Below, in pieces: positions 26,969 through 35,337 of a stretch of DNA of 47,646 bases; positions within the stretch are counted from its first letter, which is position 1, and every line of letters starts with the position of its first letter. Source of the stretch: an uncultured Bacteroidota bacterium (GTDB taxonomy: Bacteria > Bacteroidota > Bacteroidia > UBA4408); NCBI GenBank assembly GCA_903840505.1, contig CAIMGI010000216.1:1-47646 (forward strand). Direction: 5' to 3'. The notes beneath the pieces were generated by a model. The model was not told where the DNA came from, searched no databases, and was given only the letters and a program-made list of their open reading frames with translations. The translations under genes were made by a program, and so were the position numbers.

Positions 26969-29900
26969 ATGAAAAAAATATTCTCTATTCTCGTATTGTC
27001 AATACTGTCGTTAAACATATACGCCCAATGTGGTGGTAATGGTGGTGGAAACCCACTTACACTTCAAAATTTAAGTTTCGAACTAAATGGGGGTCAACCC
27101 CAACCGCATATAGTTCCTGCACCTTGGAGCCAATGTTATGGTAGTCCGGATGAACAACCCGGAAATTGGGGTTGTGTACTTCCTGCTTCTGATGGATTGC
27201 ATTATATAGGTATGCTTTGTAACGCAGGATATAATGAAGGCGCTACCCAGCAGCTAAATACTTGTATGACTGCTGGTGTAACGTACAATCTTACATTTGA
27301 TGTTGCGGAAGGTGATTATCCGGGTTATACCAATGGCTGCTTTGCTACTTGTGAGATAAAGGGAGGGAATGCACTTTGTGGAGCTCAACAAGTTTTATGG
27401 CAATCGGGTCAAATCGTTGGGAATTTTTGGCAAACAGTAACAGCCACCTTTACAGCTACTGGAAATTGGTGCTATGTTACTATAAGCCCTTATTATATTG
27501 CTGGTTGTAATGGTAATTACCATACTTTATTGGTAGATAATATTCAACCAATTGTACCGGCAGGTGTAAACATTACTTCAACAGATGTTACTTGTTTTGG
27601 TGCTTGTGATGGCACTGCTTTGGCCACACCAAATGCAGGAACACCCCCTTATACATACCAATGGAACAATGGAGCAAACACTGCTGCAATCAGCAATCTT
27701 TGTCCCGGAACATATTCTGTAATTTGTACAGATGTTAATAATCAAGGTAGCTGCGATACGATAATTATTACCGAACCACCTTTATTGGTGTGTAATATTA
27801 CACAAACGAGTACTATTTTGTGTAATGGCGATACTGCAGGTGCAACAGCAAATGCAGTTGGTGGCACTCCGGGTTATATATATACTTGGGTGTATAATGG
27901 TAGCCCAATGCCTACACAAACAGGTATGACCGCAGGTACCTATGTTTGTAACATTATGGATACACACGGTTGTACCGCTACTTCTAGCATTACAATTACC
28001 GAACCTCCTGCTATGACCGCCAGTTCATCTATTGTTGATGTAACTTGTTTTGGAGCAAATGATGGTTCAATTACTATTTCAAATGTTACAGGTGGAACAG
28101 CACCTTATACTTACTTGTGGACCCCTAACGTTGGTAATACCGCAACCGTTAACAATTTACCTGCAGGGAATTATACTTGTGTGGTAACTGATGCGAATGG
28201 ATGTTTTGTTACTCAAACAGTAGCTGTTTCTGAACCAGCTCAATTGACAATACAAAATTCACAAACAAATTTATTGTGCAATGCTGTTTGTATTGGACAA
28301 GCAAGTGTTGTTGTAAATGGCGGTCTTCCCCCATATTCATACTTATGGAGTAATGGTTCTACAAACTCATCTATTTCGAATGTGTGTGCCGGTAATTACT
28401 CTTGCACAGTTACCGATTTAGTTGGTTGTATTATATCTTCTAACTTCACGATCACCGAACCTCCTGTTTTGGCAATTCAAACCACATCCGTAAATTCTAA
28501 TTGTGGATTACCCGATGGAACAGCTTCGGTAACGAATATTTCAGGAGGAACTCCCGGGTATACATTCATGTGGCAGCCAAGTGGACAAACAACACAAACG
28601 GCCACAAACCTCGGTGCAGGAAATCACACCGTTACCGTTACGGATGCAAATAATTGCGCTGTAAGTGCAACCATTGTAGTTGGTTTAAATCCGGGTGTTA
28701 CAGCTTCGGTGCAATCTTTCGCAAATGCAACTTGTTTTGGTAATTGCGATGGACAAGCTACTATAACGACAGTCGGTGGAACAGCTCCATTTACATATAC
28801 TTGGACACCAAACGTAGGAAATGCAGCAACGCTTACTAATTTATGTGCCGGTAACTACTCGGTATTGGTTACTGATATAATAGGTTGTACTTCTACTACA
28901 ACCTTAAGCATAAGCGAACCATCTTTACTTACTGTAACGCCACAAGCAGGTACTACAATTTGTGTTGGCCAATCTGTTACATTAACAGCCAACGGAGCAG
29001 GAGGTACACCTCCATACACATATAATTGGACTCCTCTTGGACCAACAGTTTCTCCTCTTGTTACTACTGTGTATACAGTAACTGTAACAGATGCTAACAA
29101 TTGTGTATCGGCTCCTCAGAATGTAACAGTAACTGTAAATCCAGCACTTTCAGTTATTGCTTCAAAAGACGATTCTATTTGTCCAGGATTTTCCGCAACA
29201 ATAAATGCGGTTGCAACCGGTGGAAATGGTGGACCTTATTCATATAGCTGGACTTGGGCAGGTGGAACAAGTAATTTTCAATCAATAAATGTTACTCCTA
29301 CAACAACTACTACATATTACGTAACAGCAAGCGATAATTGCGGAACTCCTATAGTAGTGGATTTCGTTACAATAACTGTTAATCCATTAGCCGTTGTTGC
29401 AATGAGTTCTAACATAGCAAATGGTTGTGAGCCTTTGTGTGTTAATTTTACAGACGCTTCTACTATTGCTACTGGAAGCATTGTAGGTTGGACTTGGAAT
29501 TTTGGTGATGGCTCAGCATTAAGTACTGCTCAAAACCCCTCTCACTGCTATTCTTCACCAGGAGTTTATAATGTAACCTTGGGTACTATTTCAGATTTAG
29601 GTTGCCTGTCTTCTACTACAACTACAGCAATGATTACTGTATATTCTAATCCGGTAGCAGAGTTTGGTTTTACACCAACAACTACAACCGTTTTAAATCC
29701 GGTAATAACATTCTTTAATGAGTCTGTTGGTGCCGCAAGTTATATATGGGATTTTGGTGATAAAAATGATTCTGTAAATACAGTTGATATAAACCCTCGC
29801 CACGCATATACTGATACAGGTATGTATTGTGTTAAATTAACGGCTATTTCAGTTGAAGGTTGTACAAATGATGTTACACATTGTTTGGTAGTTGGTCCTG

Positions 29901-30199
29901 AGTATACGTTATTTATTTCTAATGCCTTTACACCAAATGCCGATGGAATTAATGATGTTTTTATGCCAAAGGGGCAATTTATTTTAGCTTTTGAAATGTC
30001 AATATTTAACCGTTGGGGAGATTTAATTTTCAGGTCAAGCGATTTGAATAAAGGCTGGGATGGAACCGGAAATAATGGCTCAGACATATCGCAACAAGAT
30101 GTGTATGTATACAAAATTAAGGTAACTCATAACAATAAAGACAATGTTACCAGCACTCAAGAAAGTGAGTTTGTTGGTCACGTTACGCTAGTTAGGTAA
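26969..30199 (+). CDS. Large SprB/PKD-repeat surface protein (T9SS type B)
   Basis: 1076 residues with signal peptide (MKKIFSILVLSILSLNIYAQ). The first ~190 mature residues form a Cys-rich beta-sandwich that resembles carbohydrate-binding jelly rolls ('LQNLSFELNGGQPQPHIVPA' onward); I cannot assign a family. About six SprB-type repeats follow (each with 'TCFG-CDG', 'GGT-PYTY-W' and 'AGNY--TVTD--GC'), then two Ig-like domains, two PKD domains (W-N-F-G-D-G, W-D-F-G-D) and a type B sorting domain: 'SNAFTPNADGINDVFMP' ... 'IFNRWGDLIF' ... ending HVTLVR. Such proteins are mobile surface adhesins or filament-like proteins. Its C-terminal half closely parallels that of the protein at 41967. A terminator follows. 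Confidence 0.88.
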   Translation: MKKIFSILVLSILSLNIYAQCGGNGGGNPLTLQNLSFELNGGQPQPHIVPAPWSQCYGSPDEQPGNWGCVLPASDGLHYIGMLCNAGYNEGATQQLNTCMTAGVTYNLTFDVAEGDYPGYTNGCFATCEIKGGNALCGAQQVLWQSGQIVGNFWQTVTATFTATGNWCYVTISPYYIAGCNGNYHTLLVDNIQPIVPAGVNITSTDVTCFGACDGTALATPNAGTPPYTYQWNNGANTAAISNLCPGTYSVICTDVNNQGSCDTIIITEPPLLVCNITQTSTILCNGDTAGATANAVGGTPGYIYTWVYNGSPMPTQTGMTAGTYVCNIMDTHGCTATSSITITEPPAMTASSSIVDVTCFGANDGSITISNVTGGTAPYTYLWTPNVGNTATVNNLPAGNYTCVVTDANGCFVTQTVAVSEPAQLTIQNSQTNLLCNAVCIGQASVVVNGGLPPYSYLWSNGSTNSSISNVCAGNYSCTVTDLVGCIISSNFTITEPPVLAIQTTSVNSNCGLPDGTASVTNISGGTPGYTFMWQPSGQTTQTATNLGAGNHTVTVTDANNCAVSATIVVGLNPGVTASVQSFANATCFGNCDGQATITTVGGTAPFTYTWTPNVGNAATLTNLCAGNYSVLVTDIIGCTSTTTLSISEPSLLTVTPQAGTTICVGQSVTLTANGAGGTPPYTYNWTPLGPTVSPLVTTVYTVTVTDANNCVSAPQNVTVTVNPALSVIASKDDSICPGFSATINAVATGGNGGPYSYSWTWAGGTSNFQSINVTPTTTTTYYVTASDNCGTPIVVDFVTITVNPLAVVAMSSNIANGCEPLCVNFTDASTIATGSIVGWTWNFGDGSALSTAQNPSHCYSSPGVYNVTLGTISDLGCLSSTTTTAMITVYSNPVAEFGFTPTTTTVLNPVITFFNESVGAASYIWDFGDKNDSVNTVDINPRHAYTDTGMYCVKLTAISVEGCTNDVTHCLVVGPEYTLFISNAFTPNADGINDVFMPKGQFILAFEMSIFNRWGDLIFRSSDLNKGWDGTGNNGSDISQQDVYVYKIKVTHNNKDNVTSTQESEFVGHVTLVR

Positions 30200-30215
30200 T
30201 ATAACTTTATTCTTG

Positions 30216-30248
30216 AAAAAGGGAAAGGCTATCGCTTTTCCCTTTTTT
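30216..30248 (+). terminator. Terminator after the SprB-repeat gene
   Basis: A stem of AAAAAGGGAAAGGC with GCTTTTCCCTTTTT (one G-T pair) and loop TATC, followed by T residues. It lies 17 bp after the stop and before yicC. Confidence 0.8.
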
Positions 30249-30261
30249 GTTTTCTTATAGT

Positions 30262-30269
30262 TACTTTTG
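30262..30269 (+). promoter_or_regulatory. Candidate -7 promoter box of yicC
   Basis: TACTTTTG, the same octamer as before moxR, ends 13 bases before the yicC ATG. A clear -33 box is lacking because the upstream DNA is the preceding terminator. Confidence 0.45.
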
Positions 30270-30281
30270 TGAAAAAATAGT

Positions 30282-31151
30282 ATGGTAAAATCAATGACGG
30301 GTTTCGGAAAATCTTTTTCCGAAAATGAAGGCAAAAAGATTTCAGTAGAGGTACGGTCTTTAAATTCAAAGCAACTTGACTTAGGTATAAGGATGCCTTC
30401 AGTATTTAAAGAAAAGGAGAACGACATCCGTACTTTAGCACAGCGTTTACTTGAGAGAGGAAAAATAGATGTATTTGTATTGTTTGAGAGTAATTTGGAG
30501 CAAAAGTCAATCTCCATTAATAAGGAGCTGGCTAAAAATTATTACAAAGAATTAATGTCATTGGCAAGTGAGTTAAATGTTGCTGATAATAATTATATTG
30601 AGATTGTTTCAAAAATGCCGGAGGTTTGGAAACACGAGAAACACGAACTCAATGAAGAAGATTGGTTAACCTTGTACAATACAGTAGAAAAGGCACTCAT
30701 AGATCTTAATATTTTTAGGGCAGATGAGGGTAAAGTATTAGCCAACGAACTTTCTAACAGGATAAATAAAATAGCCTTGAACCTTTCTGCTATCCAAAAA
30801 ATGGATGGATTGCGTGTGCAGCATATTCGCGATAGAATAAAAAATAATATAAATGAAGTAATCGGAAACGATAAGGTAGACAATAATCGTTTTGAACAAG
30901 AGTTGATCTATTACATTGAAAAAATAGATATTACAGAAGAAAAAGTGCGATTAAAAACGCATTGTGACTATTTTATTAAAACAATGGAAGAGGATTCTTC
31001 CGGCAGAAAACTTGGGTTTATTACACAAGAAATTGGTCGCGAAATAAATACAATTGGCTCAAAGGCAAACGATGCAGAAATACAGAAATTGGTTGTTGAA
31101 ATGAAAGATGAGTTGGAAAAAGTAAAGGAACAATTGCTTAATGTTTTATAA
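30282..31151 (+). CDS. yicC: YicC-family endoribonuclease-type protein
   Basis: 289 residues, the normal length. The N-terminus MVKSMTGFGKS and the C-terminal 'DSSGRKLGFITQEIGREINT' plus 'IGSKANDAEIQKLVVEMKDE' are the family's two signature regions. YicC/YloC proteins are cytoplasmic and have been shown to cleave RNA and to affect small RNA decay in E. coli. The gene lies 17 bp before gmk, a pairing common in bacteria. Confidence 0.95.
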   Translation: MVKSMTGFGKSFSENEGKKISVEVRSLNSKQLDLGIRMPSVFKEKENDIRTLAQRLLERGKIDVFVLFESNLEQKSISINKELAKNYYKELMSLASELNVADNNYIEIVSKMPEVWKHEKHELNEEDWLTLYNTVEKALIDLNIFRADEGKVLANELSNRINKIALNLSAIQKMDGLRVQHIRDRIKNNINEVIGNDKVDNNRFEQELIYYIEKIDITEEKVRLKTHCDYFIKTMEEDSSGRKLGFITQEIGREINTIGSKANDAEIQKLVVEMKDELEKVKEQLLNVL

Positions 31152-31168
31152 GGAGTAAAGAATGTAAT

Positions 31169-31735
31169 ATGGACGGTAAACTAATTATTTTTTCAGCTCC
31201 TTCGGGCGCAGGAAAAACAACTATTGTGCAACATTTGGTTTCAAAATTTTCAACCATTGAATTCTCTGTGTCTGCTTGTAGCAGAGAACTCAGGAAAGGT
31301 GAAGTGGATGGAGTAGACTATTATTTTATTGGTGTTCCCGAATTTAAAAAGCGCATTGAAAAAGATGAATTTGTTGAATGGGAAGAGGTATATGAAAATC
31401 ACTTTTATGGCACGCTAAGAAGTGAAATAAAAAGAATTTGGGATAGGGGGCATCACGTTATTTTTGATGTTGATGTGGTAGGTGGCTTAAACTTAAAAAA
31501 ACAGTTTGGGGCCAAAGCTTTGGCTGTATTTGTGAAAGCTCCTTCTATAAAACACCTTGAAGACCGACTTAAAAAGCGCGATACAGAAACTCCTGAAAGT
31601 ATTGCAAGAAGAATAGGGAAAGCTGAAAAGGAGATGGAATATGCAACACAGTTTGATGCCGTATTAATAAACGATTCAATGGAACTTGCTTTTATAGAAG
31701 CAAGCAAATTGGTTGAAACATTTTTAAGGAGCTAA
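31169..31735 (+). CDS. gmk: Guanylate kinase
   Basis: 188 residues. The enzyme phosphorylates GMP to GDP with ATP. The P-loop is S-A-P-S-G-A-G-K-T-T at 9-18. The GMP-binding part 'SRELRKGEVDGVDYYFI' and the lid region 'KRDTETPESIARRIGKAEKE' follow the family. A ribosome-binding-like AAGGAG stands 12 bases before the ATG. It is essential in most bacteria. Confidence 0.96.
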   Translation: MDGKLIIFSAPSGAGKTTIVQHLVSKFSTIEFSVSACSRELRKGEVDGVDYYFIGVPEFKKRIEKDEFVEWEEVYENHFYGTLRSEIKRIWDRGHHVIFDVDVVGGLNLKKQFGAKALAVFVKAPSIKHLEDRLKKRDTETPESIARRIGKAEKEMEYATQFDAVLINDSMELAFIEASKLVETFLRS

Positions 31736-31774
31736 ACCATTCTTTAAATATGTTTATTTATGAAAAAATTAACT

Positions 31775-31782
31775 TAGTTTTG
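31775..31782 (+). promoter_or_regulatory. Candidate -7 promoter box of the small membrane-protein gene
   Basis: TAGTTTTG fits TAnnTTTG and ends 15 bases before the ATG at 31798. The -33 position is TTTA rather than TTTG. Confidence 0.45.
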
Positions 31783-31797
31783 TTGTGAAATAAAGAT

Positions 31798-32346
31798 ATG
31801 GATTACAATTCGGACAGAATTTTATTTGAGGAGAAGCAATATCTCGGTTACAATAAATCATCACTTTTACGTAGGATTATATTGGCTTTATTTTGCTTTA
31901 TCGCATACTACTGGTCACAAAACCCCAAACCTGTTGATGTGTCCGGTATTCACATAGGCTCCTATCCTGTTCAGGATATTCCCGAATCGGGGGCAATGTT
32001 CTTTTTATTGGGCATTATTGTATTACTGCTTTCGGCAGGCTTGGTATTTGTACTTCATATTAAAACCCAAATTACCGAAAAGAGCATTATTTTAGACGGT
32101 TTATGGACTTCTCGCAAAGTGAAAATTGAACTAAGTAGTATAGTGGATGCCCATCAAATAGTTTATGATCCTCGTTTTAGACACGTTTCTGTTTATAACC
32201 TTCACAAAAAGGGACGCATAAAATTTTATACTTCAGGCGAAGAAGCGGTAGAATTAATGGATCGTGATGGTTTAAAATACATCATTGGAACAAGAAAACC
32301 GGGCGAATTTTTAATTGCGGTTAAAAGTTGTATTAACATTAATTAA
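31798..32346 (+). CDS. Small two-helix membrane protein with PH-like domain
   Basis: 182 residues of unknown function. Two transmembrane helices ('LRRIILALFCFIAYYW' and 'GAMFFLLGIIVLLLSAGLVF') are followed by about 100 residues that start 'ITEKSIILDGLWTSRKVKIE' and run through 'GRIKFYTSGEEAVELM'. Helices followed by such a beta-rich part are typical of bacterial PH-like membrane proteins, though I cannot name the family. It lies between gmk and lemA and has its own candidate promoter. Confidence 0.7.
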   Translation: MDYNSDRILFEEKQYLGYNKSSLLRRIILALFCFIAYYWSQNPKPVDVSGIHIGSYPVQDIPESGAMFFLLGIIVLLLSAGLVFVLHIKTQITEKSIILDGLWTSRKVKIELSSIVDAHQIVYDPRFRHVSVYNLHKKGRIKFYTSGEEAVELMDRDGLKYIIGTRKPGEFLIAVKSCININ

Positions 32347-32366
32347 CCAATATATTACAGCGTTTG

Positions 32367-32399
32367 TTTGAGTCTATCCAAATAGATAGTGTAATTTTG
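32367..32399 (+). promoter_or_regulatory. Promoter of lemA (-33 and -7 boxes)
   Basis: TTTG at 32367-32370 and TAATTTTG at 32392-32399 are 21 bases apart, a full match to the Bacteroidota consensus TTTG...TAnnTTTG. The ATG is 24 bases after the -7 box. A short inverted repeat CTATC / GATAG (32374-32378 and 32385-32389) lies between the boxes and could be an operator. Confidence 0.7.
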
Positions 32400-32423
32400 C
32401 AATACATATTTAAAACATAAACA

Positions 32424-32978
32424 ATGAAAAAAGGTTTAATAGTCGTAGGTAGTATACTTTTCTTGGTATTTATCATCTTTATGATGTATCGAAGTAATTT
32501 TAATACTGCAAATAGTTATCAAAAGGATGTAGACAAAGCTTGGGGTAATGTACAATCCAGTTACCAGAGACGCGCGGATTTGATTCCACAATTAGTAGCA
32601 ACTGTTAAAGGTGCTGCTGAAAATGAAAAAGGGATTTTAACTGCTGTAACTCAAGCACGTGCGGGTATCGTAAATGCTAAGACTCCAGAAGATATGGAGA
32701 TTATGGGAAAGAAAATCAACACAGCCATTAATTTAGCGTTTGAAGCGTATCCTCAAATTCGTTCAACTGAGAATTTTCAGGAATTGCAAACTCAATTAGA
32801 AGGAACTGAAAATAGAATAAATTATTCTCGTGATGAGTATAATGAGAAAGTGGCTCTTTATAACAATCATATCACCGGCTTTTTGAATGAAATGCTTTTG
32901 AGTAAAACCCGATTCCCTCAAAAAGAATCGTTTAAAGCCGCAGAGGGTTCGGAAAAGGCTCCTGAAGTTAAATTTTAA
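32424..32978 (+). CDS. lemA: LemA-family membrane protein
   Basis: 184 residues. One N-terminal transmembrane helix ('GLIVVGSILFLVFIIFMMY') is followed by coiled helices with the family motif 'AWGNVQSSYQRRADLIPQLV'. LemA proteins sit in the membrane with a helical bundle outside the cytoplasm; their function is poorly known. They commonly precede TPM-domain genes, as here. A hairpin after the stop may reduce read-through to the next genes. Confidence 0.93.
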   Translation: MKKGLIVVGSILFLVFIIFMMYRSNFNTANSYQKDVDKAWGNVQSSYQRRADLIPQLVATVKGAAENEKGILTAVTQARAGIVNAKTPEDMEIMGKKINTAINLAFEAYPQIRSTENFQELQTQLEGTENRINYSRDEYNEKVALYNNHITGFLNEMLLSKTRFPQKESFKAAEGSEKAPEVKF

Positions 32979-33004
32979 TTTGGTTGAAATAATTTATAAT
33001 AGGT

Positions 33005-33042
33005 ATGAGATAGCCTTATTGAAACTCAATAAGCTATCTCAT
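33005..33042 (+). terminator. Long hairpin between lemA and the TPM genes
   Basis: Arms ATGAGATAGCCTTATTG and CAATAAGCTATCTCAT pair over 16 bases with one bulged C, around loop AAACT. The following ATTTTATT is a weak T tract. It may attenuate transcription or protect the lemA transcript end. Confidence 0.7.
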
Positions 33043-33072
33043 ATTTTATTCTAACTCTCCTTGAACTAAATA

Positions 33073-33510
33073 ATGAGCGCTAAAAAATTTTTTACAATCG
33101 AACAACAGGATTCTATTAAACAAGCAATTACTGCTGCAGAATTGAATACTTCTGGTGAAGTGCTTGTTCACATTGATGATAAATGCAAAGAAGATGTATT
33201 GGACAAAGCCGCCAATATGTTTCATCAATTAAAAATGGATAAAACAGAATTGCGCAATGGAGTATTATTTTATTTAGCTGTTACCGACCATAAGTTTGCA
33301 ATACTCGGGGATAAAGGAATCAATGAAAAAGTACCGGTGGATTTCTGGGACAATATTAAAGAAGTGATGTTATCACATTTTAAAAAACAAGAATTTACTG
33401 AAGGACTTTGTAAAGGAATTGAAATGGCAGGAGAAAAATTGAAGTCACATTTCCCATTACAATCAAACGATACCAATGAACTAAACAACGAGGTTAGTTT
33501 TGGCAAATAA
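33073..33510 (+). CDS. TPM-domain protein, short form
   Basis: 145 residues without signal peptide. The pattern 'IEQQDSIKQAITAAELNTSG' plus 'EVLVHIDD', 'AANMFHQLKMDKTELRNGVL', 'KFAILGDKGINEKVP' and 'GLCKGIEMAGEKLKSHFP' is that of the TPM (TLP18.3/Psb32/MOLO-1) fold, YgcG-like but lacking the membrane part. Function is unknown; the family often accompanies LemA. A second, longer TPM gene starts 14 bp downstream. Confidence 0.88.
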   Translation: MSAKKFFTIEQQDSIKQAITAAELNTSGEVLVHIDDKCKEDVLDKAANMFHQLKMDKTELRNGVLFYLAVTDHKFAILGDKGINEKVPVDFWDNIKEVMLSHFKKQEFTEGLCKGIEMAGEKLKSHFPLQSNDTNELNNEVSFGK

Positions 33511-33524
33511 TATTTAATGAATAA

Positions 33525-34325
33525 ATGATGTTAACAAAATACGTTTCTTTCTTATTCTTGCTTCTTTCATCCTTTGTTTTTGCACAGTCGAAAGGTGTTC
33601 CCGGCCGACCTAGCCCTCCACGCCTAGTAAATAATTTGTCTTCTTCCGACTTTTTATCTTCCGATGAGGTAGCTCGTTTAGAACAAAAATTACAAGCTTT
33701 TGCAAATGAAACATCCAATCAAATAGTTATTGTTATTGTTGATGATATTTCAGGAATGGAGCCTTGGGCTTATGCAACAGAAATTGGTAAACAATGGGGC
33801 GTAGGTCAAAAAGAGGAAGATAATGGAATTGTGATTTTAGTAAAACCAACGGGTGGGGAAGGTCAGAGATATTTGGAAATAGTTATTGGGCGAGGTTTAG
33901 AAGGTGCTATTCCTGATATTACTACAAAGCGAATTCGTGAAGATGAAATGTACCCTTCTTTTAAGAACGGAGAAGGATATATAGGTTTAGATAAGGGCAC
34001 CGATGTGTTAATGGCATTAGCAAAAGGCGAATACAATTCAGATTCTTATAGTGCGAAACATAAAGGGAAAGGAACTAACAAATTTAAATTAGGTTTGATA
34101 TTGTTTGTGATACTTGCCTTCATTATTATAAATATTATGCGTGGTGGTGGAAGAGGTGGTAATGGTGGAATGAGTATGGGTACAGGGTTTTTATTAGGCT
34201 CTATGTTATCGGGTGGTAGAGGCTTTGGTGGTGGTGGTGGTAGTTTTGGTGGAGGCTCTTCGGGTGGCTTTGGTGGTTTTGGTGGCGGTAGTTTTGGCGG
34301 TGGTGGTTCGGGTGGTAGTTGGTAA
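33525..34325 (+). CDS. YgcG-like TPM-domain protein with glycine-rich tail
   Basis: 266 residues: signal peptide (YVSFLFLLLSSFVFAQ), a TPM domain ('EVARLEQKLQAFANETSNQI', then 'IGKQWGVGQKEEDNGIVILV' and 'EIVIGRGLEGAIPDI'), one transmembrane helix ('LGLILFVILAFIIINIM'), and about 60 residues that are mostly Gly with Ser and Phe. This is the standard YgcG architecture. The glycine tail is coded by GGT-rich repeats and may vary in length. Two adjacent ATG codons (33525, 33528) could both start it. Confidence 0.92.
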   Translation: MMLTKYVSFLFLLLSSFVFAQSKGVPGRPSPPRLVNNLSSSDFLSSDEVARLEQKLQAFANETSNQIVIVIVDDISGMEPWAYATEIGKQWGVGQKEEDNGIVILVKPTGGEGQRYLEIVIGRGLEGAIPDITTKRIREDEMYPSFKNGEGYIGLDKGTDVLMALAKGEYNSDSYSAKHKGKGTNKFKLGLILFVILAFIIINIMRGGGRGGNGGMSMGTGFLLGSMLSGGRGFGGGGGSFGGGSSGGFGGFGGGSFGGGGSGGSW

Positions 34326-34340
34326 TTGTAAATTTTTCCC

Positions 34341-35333
34341 GTGAATAAATTTCCACTTTTTATCGTTATACTTACGATATGTTGTTCTTGTAAAAAGAAA
34401 GCAGAACTAAAAGGTATAGATTTTCGCCAAGAAATGAGAATATTTGTACAAGAAATATCTTCGTACGCAAAAAATAAAAAATCTACTTTTTATATTGTTC
34501 CTCAAAATGGACAGGATTTAATTACTACTTCAAAAAAGCCAGACAATACTATATCTTTTAACTACTTGAATGCAATAGATGGAATAGGGAGGGAAGATTT
34601 GTACTATGGACTAGAAAAAGACAACGCACTTTCCAATGCGACAGAAACCGCTAGTATAAAATCGTTTTTGGATATATATTCAAAGAATGGAAAAGTGGTT
34701 ATGGTTACTGATTATTGTAAAGATTTAGATAAAGTGAATGATTCTTATCAAAAAAATAGTGCAAATGGATTCGTATCGTTTGCGGCACCCGACAGAAATA
34801 TGACAATATTTCCAAGCACCATCTTCAACAAAAATGAAGATAGCATTGTGAGTTTGAGTAATGCAAAAAACTTTTTATATCTTATTAATCCAGAAAAGTA
34901 CAATTCTAAAAGCGAGTTCATTGAAGCGTTAAAAACATCCAATTATGATATTCTTTTGTTAGATTTATTTGTTCAGGATGAAGAGTTAACAGAAACAGAC
35001 ATACTTCAACTACAGAGAAAGACGAATGGGAATAAACGTTTGGTATTGTGTTATATAAGTATTGGCGAAGCCGAAAACTATCGATATTATTGGAGTCAAA
35101 AATGGGCAATTAAAAACGGACCAATCAAACCTGCTGCCCCTAATTGGTTGCGAAATCAAAATCGCGATTGGAAGGGAAATTACAAAGTAGAATATTGGCG
35201 CAGCGAATGGAAAAATATTATTTATGGAAGTTCCTCTGCTTATATGGATAAGATTTTAAATGCCGGTTTTGATGGTGCATATTTAGATATTGTAGATGCT
35301 TACGAATATTATGAAGATATATTGAAACAATAA
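34341..35333 (+). CDS. Lipoprotein with GH114-like (TM1410) fold
   Basis: 330 residues from a GTG. The start gives a lipoprotein signal (MNKFPLFIVILTICCSCKKK) with Cys15 or Cys17 as lipidated residue. The C-terminal motifs 'KRLVLCYISIGEAENYRYYW', 'WLRNQNRDWKGNYKVEYWRS' and 'ILNAGFDGAYLDIVDAYEYY' match the endo-alpha-1,4-polygalactosaminidase/TM1410 family (GH114), with the acidic residues E (in GEAE) and D (in YLDIVD) as candidate catalytic ones. The substrate is probably an amino-sugar polymer. The next gene starts 4 bp after the stop, so the two are co-transcribed. Confidence 0.85.
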   Translation: MNKFPLFIVILTICCSCKKKAELKGIDFRQEMRIFVQEISSYAKNKKSTFYIVPQNGQDLITTSKKPDNTISFNYLNAIDGIGREDLYYGLEKDNALSNATETASIKSFLDIYSKNGKVVMVTDYCKDLDKVNDSYQKNSANGFVSFAAPDRNMTIFPSTIFNKNEDSIVSLSNAKNFLYLINPEKYNSKSEFIEALKTSNYDILLLDLFVQDEELTETDILQLQRKTNGNKRLVLCYISIGEAENYRYYWSQKWAIKNGPIKPAAPNWLRNQNRDWKGNYKVEYWRSEWKNIIYGSSSAYMDKILNAGFDGAYLDIVDAYEYYEDILKQ

Positions 35334-35337
35334 TTTT

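Noticed and set aside
28021-29100. Repeated motifs in the SprB gene as a possible CRISPR or DNA repeat array
   Set aside because: The repeats are protein-level (SprB units of about 75 residues) with diverged DNA and no short identical units with unique spacers.
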